From: Bacteroides sp. MSB163 | GTDB lineage: Bacteria > Bacteroidota > Bacteroidia > Bacteroidales > Bacteroidaceae | Assembly: GCF_036416795.1 (NCBI RefSeq) | Contig: NZ_CP143867.1 | Coordinates: forward strand, 558,001-622,000 | Reading direction: 5' to 3' | DNA length: 64,000 bases | Shown here: one piece after another, positions 34,171 through 42,499 of the stretch | How the letters are laid out: the number at the start of each line of letters is the position of its first letter | Position numbering within the stretch: the stretch's first letter is position 1 | Made by a program: the position numbers and the translations under genes | The notes under the pieces: model-generated | Databases searched by the model: none | Seen by the model: the letters and a program-made list of their open reading frames with translations, nothing else | What the model was told of the DNA's origin: nothing

Positions 34171-36321
34171 TTACGGCATCGGTTTCAAACCTTCCCAACG
34201 GACATCCCATGTTCCGTCCTGCGGGAAGCCCGGATTCTTCACCTGGCAGCCATCCCAACCGGCACACATCAGCGCTACGGCAGTCAGCAAGCCTCCATTA
34301 CCGGGCAGGTAACAGCGCAGACGGCCATCCTGATAGTTATGTCCGTTCTGCAAATACGTATTCGTGCGCTTATCCATCAGCAGGGCACCGACAGCTTTTT
34401 CCGGTTCGCCCAGACGAGTGGCATTCATGGCGGTCATCGGATAATCCCAACCCCAGGTCTTACCCCAGTTCCAGTTGTCCCACACCCAGTGCAGGGTATT
34501 CTTCATGTAGTCGTCACGGATGAGTTTGTTCATCGGAAGGATACCTACAGACCCCAATACAGCCATGTGATCACTGGTGAAACGAATATCTTTGTATGTA
34601 TCAACAGCATCTTCGGAAGCAAGGTAAAGATGATCCTCATTATAGGCAAGCGGAGAAAGTTTATCAATCATCTCATCCCACTCCAGATTACGCTTTTCTC
34701 CGGCACGCTCGCGCCACTTCTGCGCAGTCTGCATGGCAAAGTGCCAGTAAGACAATTCGAAAGGCGGGTTGATAGTAGTAGCCGCGCGCAGCGTCTCTTG
34801 CGCCGGGATAGCTCCCTTCAAGATGAAACGTCCGTGGAATTCATCGTATGTAGCAAAAGCGTACATGAACTCGGCAGTTTCCTGCACCAGACGATTGTAT
34901 TTCTTAATCACTTCATCCGAAGGATTGGCACGGTAGACAAGTTCTGCCAGATAGATAAAGTGCGGTTGTTGCCAGATCAGGAAAGAACCTACATTCGAGG
35001 GAGCTTCCGTACCGGTGGGATCAGTCATTTTCATCCAGCGTACACCGGGGAAACCTTGACGACGGGCTATTTCACGGGCAACAGGCTCTACAGTTTCGTA
35101 CCAACCCAGTGTACGGTCCAACAGATTGGCATGTCCCCAAAGAGGTTGCCACGCCTGATGCCACCAGATCATTTCGAGATGGAATTTACCAAACCAAGAG
35201 TTATAAGTCAAGCCTGTTTCCTGCGGAGGTACACTTCCTGCCGACTGGATAGCAAGCAGATATTGACTCAACAATACGCGACGTTCCAATTCTTTGGCAC
35301 GCGGATCCGTACAGTGAGAGAAGTCGACGGCAGCACCATTCTTCCAGAAATCCGTCCAGTATGTAGCACTGGCGGCAGCGGTTTCGGTGAAAGCGGGCAA
35401 TGCTTTGTCATCGACATAGACAGCAGGTTCACTTTCGAATACGGTTCCCTGAAAATTCGGTGTAAACAGGCAGGAAAAGGCCAGCATATCTTCTTCAGGG
35501 GTCAGTACGAAGTAGTTCTTCGACTTCTCAGCCAGACGGGCCTTGCCTTCCCAACGGAGGGTTACGTAATAAGTTGTTTCGTCGAGCACACGCTTCAACA
35601 AAGCGCTTTGAGCATCCTGGCGAACGATAGTTGTGGAATGTTTGTCGTTCGCATTCCAGTTGCAGGCATCATCGGCATGTCCGCCTGTGGGATAAGGGAA
35701 ACGCAGATTAACACCCGCATGCGCACGACTGGTAACACAAGCGGAAATCATATCCTGGTTAGGATGGCAGACTGTCTGCACATCGAAAGCATTGCCATTC
35801 AACATGAAGTGGCTGGTGATTTCACCTTTCCACATATTCAGCGTCTGCCGGATCTCAGTAATATCAGAAGCTTTCACTCCCTCGCCCAGTTCGAGGCCTA
35901 TAATGCCCAGATGCAGGCGATGCGGATTCACACGAAACCAATCGGAAGATTCTTTCTGGCGTCCCGGTTCCTTGAACTGGCAGGCATAGAGTTCTTCGTG
36001 ACCACGACCGAAATCATAGGACTTCAGTGTTTCCTCATGCTTATATCCTTTAGGATTGGCGAATGAATGCCAGCCCCACTGACTCTGTGTGCCCAAGGGT
36101 ACACCTTTACTATACATGGCGGGAAATGTCTGCAAACCGGTAGCATCTACCGTGAATGCAAATTCACCGTTACCAACACTGAGCGAAGCCAACGAATCGA
36201 ATGAGGATACTTGGGGATTGTTACGGGTCACCAATGCTTCACGGTCTATCGGAGCTTGTTTCTCCGAACCACAAGCCGTCAGCACGAAAGCGGCAAGAAG
36301 GGAATAAAATACTTTTTTCAT
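34171..36321 (-). CDS. GH65-like six-hairpin glycosidase/phosphorylase, lipoprotein
   Basis: A 716-residue protein with a lipobox (LTAC, Cys17). The N-terminal half is a beta-sandwich (LSVGNGEFAFTVDATGLQTF is typical of the GH65-type start). The (alpha/alpha)6 barrel includes FHLEMIWWHQAWQPLWGHAN, TDPTGTEAPSN, and KGAIPAQETLRAATTINPPFE, which lies where GH65 enzymes have their catalytic GPDE. The Glu is kept but the context is changed to PAQE, so it may act on an unusual alpha-linked disaccharide or glycoside. It is transcribed in the same direction as the GH2 gene, 375 bp apart, with the 281-bp element between them. Confidence 0.65.
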   Translation of the reverse strand: MKKVFYSLLAAFVLTACGSEKQAPIDREALVTRNNPQVSSFDSLASLSVGNGEFAFTVDATGLQTFPAMYSKGVPLGTQSQWGWHSFANPKGYKHEETLKSYDFGRGHEELYACQFKEPGRQKESSDWFRVNPHRLHLGIIGLELGEGVKASDITEIRQTLNMWKGEITSHFMLNGNAFDVQTVCHPNQDMISACVTSRAHAGVNLRFPYPTGGHADDACNWNANDKHSTTIVRQDAQSALLKRVLDETTYYVTLRWEGKARLAEKSKNYFVLTPEEDMLAFSCLFTPNFQGTVFESEPAVYVDDKALPAFTETAAASATYWTDFWKNGAAVDFSHCTDPRAKELERRVLLSQYLLAIQSAGSVPPQETGLTYNSWFGKFHLEMIWWHQAWQPLWGHANLLDRTLGWYETVEPVAREIARRQGFPGVRWMKMTDPTGTEAPSNVGSFLIWQQPHFIYLAELVYRANPSDEVIKKYNRLVQETAEFMYAFATYDEFHGRFILKGAIPAQETLRAATTINPPFELSYWHFAMQTAQKWRERAGEKRNLEWDEMIDKLSPLAYNEDHLYLASEDAVDTYKDIRFTSDHMAVLGSVGILPMNKLIRDDYMKNTLHWVWDNWNWGKTWGWDYPMTAMNATRLGEPEKAVGALLMDKRTNTYLQNGHNYQDGRLRCYLPGNGGLLTAVALMCAGWDGCQVKNPGFPQDGTWDVRWEGLKPMP

Positions 36322-36418
36322 GGTATTCTTTATAACAGATAGTTAGATTAATAGCTGGGCACAAAGATAGTAGTTCCTAAGGTGGAGGACTATATATAGT
36401 TTGTCAGAAATGATAAGG

Positions 36419-36699
36419 TAAATGATAATTTAGCGACGTAGCGCTGGAGCAAGGTTTAGCTTCGTTGACCGTTGGTTTCCTGCGGCTTACAAGTAATTTT
36501 TCAGACGCGGATAACGCGGATCTCTTTTTTTACCATCCGGATAAGATATAGTAAACATAGCGCAGCCTTTAAAATCCGCGTCATCCGCGTTATCCGCGTC
36601 TGAAAAATTATTTGTACGCCGCAAGGAAATCTTAATCCGCATTCGTCCGTCTTATCCGCATCGTCCGCGTACCAATTCTCGCCGCTAAATTATCATTTA
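36419..36699. mobile_element. 281-bp MITE-like element with 20-bp terminal inverted repeats, copy 1
   Basis: The ends are TAAATGATAATTTAGCGACG and the complement of TAAATGATAATTTAGCGGCG (one mismatch). Inside, CAGACGCGGATAACGCGGAT (from about 36502) pairs with ATCCGCGTTATCCGCGTCTG (to about 36602). There is no reading frame worth reporting and no transposase. A second copy, inverted, lies at 43955-44235. The right end supplies the TAA stop of the GH2 gene (36697-36699). Confidence 0.85.
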
Positions 36700-39636
36700 C
36701 TTGAAATCAAACATCAGATTGAGGCGTAACCCCTCATCCCCCTTCTTGATACGGATAATTCCCGGCTGGCTCTGTGGTCCGTGCTGACTAATAGGTTTGA
36801 AGCAACGAATCGCAGGTATATCCAGCAGGAAGGAAATATCTCCGGCAGGAAAGTCGGGCATGGTGTTCAGGCCATCCTGGCGCCCGTGAGGTTCTTCGGG
36901 GGTGAATACCCGAAGGAAGATTCCGTCACTTGCCGCATAAACCGTGAAGGGAGCGGTAGGACTTTGCAAAGTTGCCCAGTAAAGATTGGCATGATAACCT
37001 TTGAACTCCGGATAAACCAGACGTCCGGTACTTTCACCGGTGATTGTATTATTATAATCTTTCTGCCAGATGCCATAATTTGCGCCCGGAATACGATTCT
37101 TCCATACACGATACGGACCGCGTCCCATCCAACGCATATCGGAACACTCGGATTCCGGATAAGAGAAGGTAAGGCCAAGATTCAGTACTTCCGTGTCCGT
37201 GAAAGCATCGTCGAAACCACCACCACCGGAAGCACGGTTCAGCAATACAGCATCCATCGAAAGCAATCCGTCCGGCGTCAGACGCCAGACGATAGAGTCT
37301 GCCGCACCACGATAGCGGGCACAAAGAACCGCATCTCCATTTTCCGTACGAGCAGACAGATCAGCCAACACCATCTTCATCCCAACGGCAACAGGGCCAT
37401 CTTTCAATGGGATGATTCGTCCGTCAGCATTCCTTGTCACGGAAGCGATGGTGGCATCGCTCTTTCGGAAAGAGACAGTGACGGCAGAAGAACATAACGT
37501 AATCAGAGTATCGGTTTCCTCAACATGGCAATTACTTGCAGTTATATTCTGCGAGTCTGTACTTACTGATGTACTTTGTGAACCGGACGAATAAGTATCT
37601 GCCCCCTTCGGCCGTAACTCACCTTTCAGATAGTCTTTCGCGTAATGTATCGGGAATGTACGCGTGCAGACACTCTCGCCATCTGCTCCGTATGCTTCGA
37701 GTTCCAGAATATCTCCGTTGAAGAAATTATCGGGCAGATTGATGCGTGCAAACCCCGTTTCTCCGGGAACCAATGACGGCAACTGTACCATTCCACTGTC
37801 CAGCACCTGACGCCATGCCCGCGCGCCTCCGTCAGCTACTGTCACAACTTCCCCTTCTCCATCACTATTCAGTGGTGACGTGCAACGAAGCACGCGCCAG
37901 TGCATGGAGCATGCACCCAGGTTTGTAAACAGATATCTGTTCGATACCCGGAAATCCCCACGGAATGAAGGAGTAATCATTAATGGTTCTACATGTATCG
38001 GCGACCAGACTTCACGAACTGAATAATAACTGCCCTCCTTTTCCCGGAAAGGCCCCAGAATACCATCCGGTGCATTATAATCTTCACTGTCCAGTGTTCC
38101 GCCGCGATCCGAACGACGCACCGCCTCATCACTATACGCCCACATGAAACCTCCGGCAAAGAGCGGATGAGCAGTGTAGCGCGCCCAGAAATCTTCCAGT
38201 CCGGCACCATGCCCCTGGTCGTACTGGCCATGCATGAACTCGGCAGGCATAAAAACCTTATAGCCATTGGTGAAACGGGCTACCCCCGTGAGATAAGCGG
38301 GATAGTGATGGGTATCCAGTTCGTCGAAGTCCGCCCAGGGATGGATGACGTGGCGTTTCTGGGGATCGTATGTATGGAACAGGCTGTCGATGGCAGTATT
38401 CCATCCGCCTTCGTTGCCATTGCTCCACAACACGATACACGGATGATTCACATCGCGCGTCAGCATTTCGCGGACAAGCCGGGTACCGGTGGGAGTATCG
38501 TAAGCATTCTGCCAGCCTGCCAGTTCATCAATATAAAGCAAGCCTAGCGAGTCGCAGGCATCGAGGAAATGCTCATCGGGCGGATAATGGGAACGGACGG
38601 CGTTCATATTCATTTCCTTGATAAGCTTCACGTCCTCTATACTTAGTTCTTTATTCGTGGTCCGTCCGCCATCGGGATGGAAGGAGTGGCGGTTGATCCC
38701 CTTCATAACCAGCTTCGTACCGTTAAGGTAGAGCCCGTCGCGAGGGCGAAAATCAATGGTGCGGAAGCCGATGCGGGTATCCATGGAATGAATGACGTTT
38801 CCTTCCTTACTGAGCAAAGAGACTGTAAGCCGGTAAAGTACAGGAGACTCAGGAGTCCATGGAGAAATACCGTCAAAATGAGCGGTCAACAGCTGAACGG
38901 GGTCTTTAGTAACCTTCACGGGGCGGTGCTCGGTATCCTTTGCAGATATCGGCGCCACTTCCATAGAGAGGCTTTCCTCTCCGGTAGCACCTTGCAGATG
39001 TACTTCAACCTTCAGTTCCCCATCGGCACGGGCGTCCACGGCCAGACGTTCTATGTGTGTTGCCGGTTTTGCTTCCAGCCATACCGGGCGGTATATTCCA
39101 CCGAACAGCCACCAGTCCGCTTTACGTTCGGCGGCATTTACCGTACGGTTGTCGGAGTGTTTCTTCACGCGTACTTCTATTTGGTTGGAACTTCCGTATT
39201 TCAGCAGTTCCGTTACGTCATAAGAGAAGCGATAGAAACCGCCCTGATGCACCGGACCCGCTGACTGTCCGTTAACGAGAACCTCAGTATCGGTCATGAC
39301 ACCATCGAACCAGAGACGTATGTTCCGCCCCTGCCAGTTGCGGGGTATGCGGAAGGAGCGTTTGTATGTGCCTTCTTCCATGGAAGGGTTCTTTACGCCC
39401 GGCTTTTTGTACCAGCGACCGTAGGTGTATTCGCCAAAGCCTTGCAATTCCCATTGTGAGGGGACTTCTATTTTACTCCAGCGTCCGCTGTTCCGGCCTT
39501 CGGAGACGCGGAATTGCCAGGTCACCGTGTTACCCAGTCCGGTGCCGGAAAGATATTGCCGTTCCGTTTCCTGGGCTTGTATAACCCAAGTGGTCAGTAA
39601 GAAGAGGATGGTTCCGAGAAAGTGCTTTCTGCTCAT
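36697..39636 (-). CDS. GH2 family beta-galactosidase-type enzyme, exported
   Basis: A 979-residue protein with signal peptide MSRKHFLGTILFLLTTWVIQAQ. GH2 sugar-binding domain (about 60-195, with GRWYKKPG and GGIYRPVWLEA), immunoglobulin-like domain (to about 300), and TIM barrel: KGINRHSFHPDGGRT, MNAVRSHYP, IVLWSNGNEGG (acid/base Glu409), FMPAEFMHGQ (candidate nucleophile Glu466) and GGFMWAYSDEA. A LacZ-type small-chain domain follows (MRWMGRGPYRVWKNRIPG). It would release beta-galactosyl or related residues in the periplasm. Its stop codon lies in the end of the 281-bp element, so the natural C-terminus may have been altered by the insertion. Confidence 0.87.
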   Translation of the reverse strand: MSRKHFLGTILFLLTTWVIQAQETERQYLSGTGLGNTVTWQFRVSEGRNSGRWSKIEVPSQWELQGFGEYTYGRWYKKPGVKNPSMEEGTYKRSFRIPRNWQGRNIRLWFDGVMTDTEVLVNGQSAGPVHQGGFYRFSYDVTELLKYGSSNQIEVRVKKHSDNRTVNAAERKADWWLFGGIYRPVWLEAKPATHIERLAVDARADGELKVEVHLQGATGEESLSMEVAPISAKDTEHRPVKVTKDPVQLLTAHFDGISPWTPESPVLYRLTVSLLSKEGNVIHSMDTRIGFRTIDFRPRDGLYLNGTKLVMKGINRHSFHPDGGRTTNKELSIEDVKLIKEMNMNAVRSHYPPDEHFLDACDSLGLLYIDELAGWQNAYDTPTGTRLVREMLTRDVNHPCIVLWSNGNEGGWNTAIDSLFHTYDPQKRHVIHPWADFDELDTHHYPAYLTGVARFTNGYKVFMPAEFMHGQYDQGHGAGLEDFWARYTAHPLFAGGFMWAYSDEAVRRSDRGGTLDSEDYNAPDGILGPFREKEGSYYSVREVWSPIHVEPLMITPSFRGDFRVSNRYLFTNLGACSMHWRVLRCTSPLNSDGEGEVVTVADGGARAWRQVLDSGMVQLPSLVPGETGFARINLPDNFFNGDILELEAYGADGESVCTRTFPIHYAKDYLKGELRPKGADTYSSGSQSTSVSTDSQNITASNCHVEETDTLITLCSSAVTVSFRKSDATIASVTRNADGRIIPLKDGPVAVGMKMVLADLSARTENGDAVLCARYRGAADSIVWRLTPDGLLSMDAVLLNRASGGGGFDDAFTDTEVLNLGLTFSYPESECSDMRWMGRGPYRVWKNRIPGANYGIWQKDYNNTITGESTGRLVYPEFKGYHANLYWATLQSPTAPFTVYAASDGIFLRVFTPEEPHGRQDGLNTMPDFPAGDISFLLDIPAIRCFKPISQHGPQSQPGIIRIKKGDEGLRLNLMFDFK

Positions 39637-39828
39637 AGTATTTGGCTTTATTATTCGATTTTACAAAGGAAGGTATTCTCAGGCAAACAGGAAATAAATA
39701 GAATGATTTTCTGGCTGTACAAAATGATGTAAGCTACATAAGCTACGAGCTACAAGTTACAAGTGGCTACGCTATATTCTGAAAGGTACTTGTAGCATGT
39801 AGCTGTAACTTTATTCCTTTCTGTAAGG

Positions 39829-39945
39829 GTTATGAATTAATTCACCACAGAGTAACACAGAGTCTCACTGAGTTTAATCAATTTGAAATCAAAAGAATAG
39901 AACTCCGTGATACTCTGTGTTCCTCTGTGGTGAAAACTCATTTCT
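39829..39945. repeat. 117-bp palindromic intergenic repeat, copy 2
   Basis: Same orientation as 34048-34164, with two substitutions by my reading. The palindromic core is 39843-39932. It lies about 190 bp upstream of the GH2 start. Confidence 0.9.
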
Positions 39946-39982
39946 TTTCCATTATGAGGCAAAGTGATCATTCCAATATAGA

Positions 39983-40180
39983 GTATCTCAATTCCCCTCC
40001 TCCAGTTGGAGGAGAGGTGCCCAAAGGGCGGGGTGGTAGGTGAGAAAAGAATTCCTTAGTCTTGTGGTTAATAGGTATTTATTATTTTACCTACCACCTC
40101 CCCCTACGGGTACTCACCCCCTCCGGCTCCCCCGTTATCGGGGGGAGAGCAACCTCCCAGAAAGAGGAGAATTGAGATCG
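39983..40180. repeat. Large degenerate inverted repeat
   Basis: The left end GTATCTCAATTC (from 39983) is complementary to the right end GAATTGAGATCG (to 40180, one mismatch). Between them CTCCTCC/GGAGGAG, GGGCGGGGTGGTAGGT and ACCTACCACCTCCCCC are also complementary. The whole could fold into one long imperfect hairpin of about 200 nt. Confidence 0.7.
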
Positions 40181-40410
40181 TATTACTTATCATTTAATTC
40201 TTTACTATCTCATTTTAAAAATAACTCCCTATATCTTCTTATTTATTATATATATTACTTACCTTTGTCATATTGGTGACTGACCATTCATCTTTTATCC
40301 TGATGATGACCTTATATATAGAGAGATAACAACAAAAAGTGTTTACAGATATTTAGGTGCTGACATCATTGCTTTACAGATGAAATTTCCCCAGTTAAAT
40401 AGGTGCTAAC

Positions 40411-40493
40411 TCCCCAACTGGGGAGTAACGCATTCCCCAACTGGGGAACAATGCACTCCCCAACTGGGGAATAACGCACTCCCCAACCGGGGA
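40411..40493. repeat. Four iterated 14-bp dyads at 23-bp spacing
   Basis: TCCCCAACTGGGGA at 40411, 40434 and 40457, and TCCCCAACCGGGGA at 40480; each is a 6-bp dyad around a 2-bp centre. Spacers are similar but not identical (GTAACGCAT, ACAATGCAC, ATAACGCAC). A partial inverted half site, TTCCCCAGTT, precedes at 40387. The array ends 220 bp upstream of the HU-like gene. Confidence 0.9.
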
Positions 40494-40712
40494 GTTAACA
40501 CCCCCCTAAAATGGGAGGTATTACCCCCTCTACAATACGCTGTAGCACGGGTCGGTAAAATTCAGCTTATTCAGTCACTGAAATCGGAAGATAGAGAAAA
40601 AGAAGAGAAATATAAAAAGAGAGGCATACAAAATTATAAACAATCAGCCGATCGCCAATAAAACCTTCATAAGATGGCATGACGAAAGACTACTTTAAAA
40701 ACAAGAGAAAAT

Positions 40713-41234
40713 ATGATAAAGATTAATCTTATAAAGAGAGTTAACCATTTACAAAAGGATAAACCTGCCAAATGGTATGGAGTCTCCAATACAGGCAAGG
40801 CGGAAAATACGTATGTCATTACCCGCAATGCCTCTGAAAACACTTCGACTGCACCTACTGAAATGGATTCATCCATTGAGTTGTTCTTCAGAGAAGCTAT
40901 AAAGGAGTTATTGAATGGAAATTCCGTACGCGCGGGTCGGTATGGAAACTTCCGCATCGCTTTCAGAAGTGAAGGCGTAGAAGATATCAATGAGTTTAAT
41001 GCAAACTCAATGATTAAGGATGCCCGTATCGTGTTTCAACCTAGTAAACTTTTCCGTTCGGAAGTTATCAATAATCTTCAGTTTACAGTAAACTGTGTAA
41101 CTGAAGACGAAGTGAAATATGCTTCCCTTTCCGACTATCGCCGTGCCAAAGGAATCAGTGGAGGTGGCTCCGGTTCCGACAAGCCTTCGGGTGGAGATAG
41201 CGGTGGCGGATTGGATGAAAATCCTCTTGGATAA
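40713..41234 (+). CDS. HU-like DNA-binding domain protein with Gly/Ser tail
   Basis: A 173-residue protein. Residues 1-130 match the HU-related family of Bacteroidetes: MIKINLIKRVNHLQKDKPAKW with WYGVSNTGKAE, SIELFFREAIKELLNGNSVR and AGRYGNFRIAFRSEGV, where canonical HU has the DNA-contacting arm. Residues 148-173 are a Gly/Ser/Asp linker-like tail ending ENPLG. It probably binds or bends DNA or caps a nucleoid structure; relatives have no clear function. The repeat-rich region and dyad array lie directly upstream, and it is convergent with the PepSY gene. Confidence 0.8.
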   Translation: MIKINLIKRVNHLQKDKPAKWYGVSNTGKAENTYVITRNASENTSTAPTEMDSSIELFFREAIKELLNGNSVRAGRYGNFRIAFRSEGVEDINEFNANSMIKDARIVFQPSKLFRSEVINNLQFTVNCVTEDEVKYASLSDYRRAKGISGGGSGSDKPSGGDSGGGLDENPLG

Positions 41235-41258
41235 TCATCCATCCGCATATCTACTTTC

Positions 41259-42407
41259 CTAATGTATTGCTTCTCTTTTTATTTTTCGCTTCATTAACCG
41301 ACGTATCCATAGGTAATATCCTGTCAATGGCAGACTTGCACCTACTAAGGCGGCAATAAACGTCAATATCCGCGTCAGCATACCTCCCCAACTGCCCACA
41401 TGCACGGAGTAAATCCAGCCACGGATTTTACCGGAGTTATCCAGATCCTTATAGAGCGTTGTCTCGGTAATCTCTCCATTACGAGGATCGAACTTATAAT
41501 GGTCTGTTCCCTGCTGGTTGCCGAAACGAGGGAGAGCAACACTGGCAGAACCATCGGATACGCTGATTAGTTTGTAGTCTGGATTTGCCTCGGCCAACTG
41601 TTCGTATACCTGTTGCCAATTAGTATAAGGAGAATGTTTTCTGCCTTCGGGACTCCCCTTCCGCTTACCGCCTTTGGCCGTCACATTAGCTGCCGCGTTT
41701 CCGTGCCCCATACCGGGCTGCACTTCCACGCCAAAGGTTTTATAAAATCCTGTCCTGTACCACTGAAAGGACCACGTCAATCCTGTAAGAGCCATAGCCA
41801 GTAAGAAGACAAGCGCATACATTCCACCTGCCACATGCAGGTCGTACCAAAAGCGACGCCAACCTTTATTCGCTACAATCTTCAGACTGTTCTTCAACGC
41901 CTTGCGCGTACGCGGCCACCAGACGACTATACCTGATATCAGTACAAACACAAACATCAATGTACTGGTACCGACAATCATCTTCCCCCAGAAGATGCCT
42001 CCATCCTGCTTTATGCTGTCCAGCAACCAACGGTGCATCCGGAACATAAAGTTGAAAAAGGGCGCCCGTTCATACTTACCCGTAATCTCACCCGTATACT
42101 GATCCACATACATAGATGCACGACGGGGTTTGGAAAGCGTGACTTGGTAAGCCCGTTCAGGATCAGACGAAATAGTAACGCCGGTTACTGATACGCTATC
42201 GGGCAAGGTTGCCGCCACTTTAGTCATCAATTGCTCCGTGGGTAACGGAGCAGCCTCAACCTTTTTCACAAAGTAGAGCTCACGGTGGTAAAGTTCCATT
42301 ACTTCTTTCTCGAATACCAGTGCTGCACCCGAAAAGCAGATCAACGTGATCAGTATCCCGAAAGGAACGGAAAGCCATAAGTGTATATTACGGAATATCT
42401 TTCTCAT
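41259..42407 (-). CDS. PepSY-associated membrane protein, XusC-like
   Basis: A 382-residue inner-membrane protein with four helices: about 13-33 (FGILITLICFSGAALVF), 145-165 (LMFVFVLISGIVVWW), 195-212 (ALVFLLAMALTGLTWSF) and 345-368 (ILTFIAALVGASLPLTGYYLW), plus a periplasmic PepSY segment. Such proteins accompany TonB receptors for iron chelates and are thought to act in reductive or transport steps at the inner membrane. In the XusABC system of B. thetaiotaomicron the third gene is of this type. A strong terminator separates it from the lipoprotein gene upstream. Confidence 0.85.
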   Translation of the reverse strand: MRKIFRNIHLWLSVPFGILITLICFSGAALVFEKEVMELYHRELYFVKKVEAAPLPTEQLMTKVAATLPDSVSVTGVTISSDPERAYQVTLSKPRRASMYVDQYTGEITGKYERAPFFNFMFRMHRWLLDSIKQDGGIFWGKMIVGTSTLMFVFVLISGIVVWWPRTRKALKNSLKIVANKGWRRFWYDLHVAGGMYALVFLLAMALTGLTWSFQWYRTGFYKTFGVEVQPGMGHGNAAANVTAKGGKRKGSPEGRKHSPYTNWQQVYEQLAEANPDYKLISVSDGSASVALPRFGNQQGTDHYKFDPRNGEITETTLYKDLDNSGKIRGWIYSVHVGSWGGMLTRILTFIAALVGASLPLTGYYLWIRRLMKRKIKREAIH

Positions 42408-42429
42408 TATATCAGTTTATGAAGCTCGG

Positions 42430-42465
42430 AAAAAGAGCCTGCCCGGCACATACCAGCAGGCTCTT
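42430..42465 (-). terminator. Terminator between the DUF4374 and PepSY genes
   Basis: AAGAGCCTGC (42433-42442) and GCAGGCTCTT (42456-42465) form a perfect 10-bp stem with a 13-nt loop, followed on the minus strand by a T run. It lies inside the apparent three-gene unit and should lower or regulate expression of the PepSY gene. Confidence 0.85.
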
Positions 42466-42499
42466 TATCCCTAATTATAATCAATGAATGGTTTTGCGC

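Larger units (their letters stand above)
39637..40712. other. 1.08-kb repeat-rich intergenic region
   Basis: No gene. In order: a GTAGCTTGTAACT-type degenerate palindrome (about 39728-39812, related to sequence at 245-272), the 117-bp repeat (39829-39945), a large inverted repeat (39983-40180), an A/T-rich stretch with nothing evident (40181-40400), the four-dyad array (40411-40493) and a CCCCCTAAAATGGGAGG region before the HU-like gene. Confidence 0.7.

Noticed and set aside
34339..36066. Long plus-strand reading frame opposite the GH65-like gene
   Set aside because: It is a shadow frame with no recognisable family, signal or start context; the minus-strand protein has a lipobox and six-hairpin motifs.
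36419..36699. Invertible promoter with a site-specific recombinase
   Set aside because: The element is intergenic and palindromic, but no invertase or integrase gene lies in the window and its ends do not look like known Bacteroides inversion sites.
40411..40493. CRISPR array
   Set aside because: The repeat is 14 bp and the spacers 9 bp and similar to each other; no cas gene is present.
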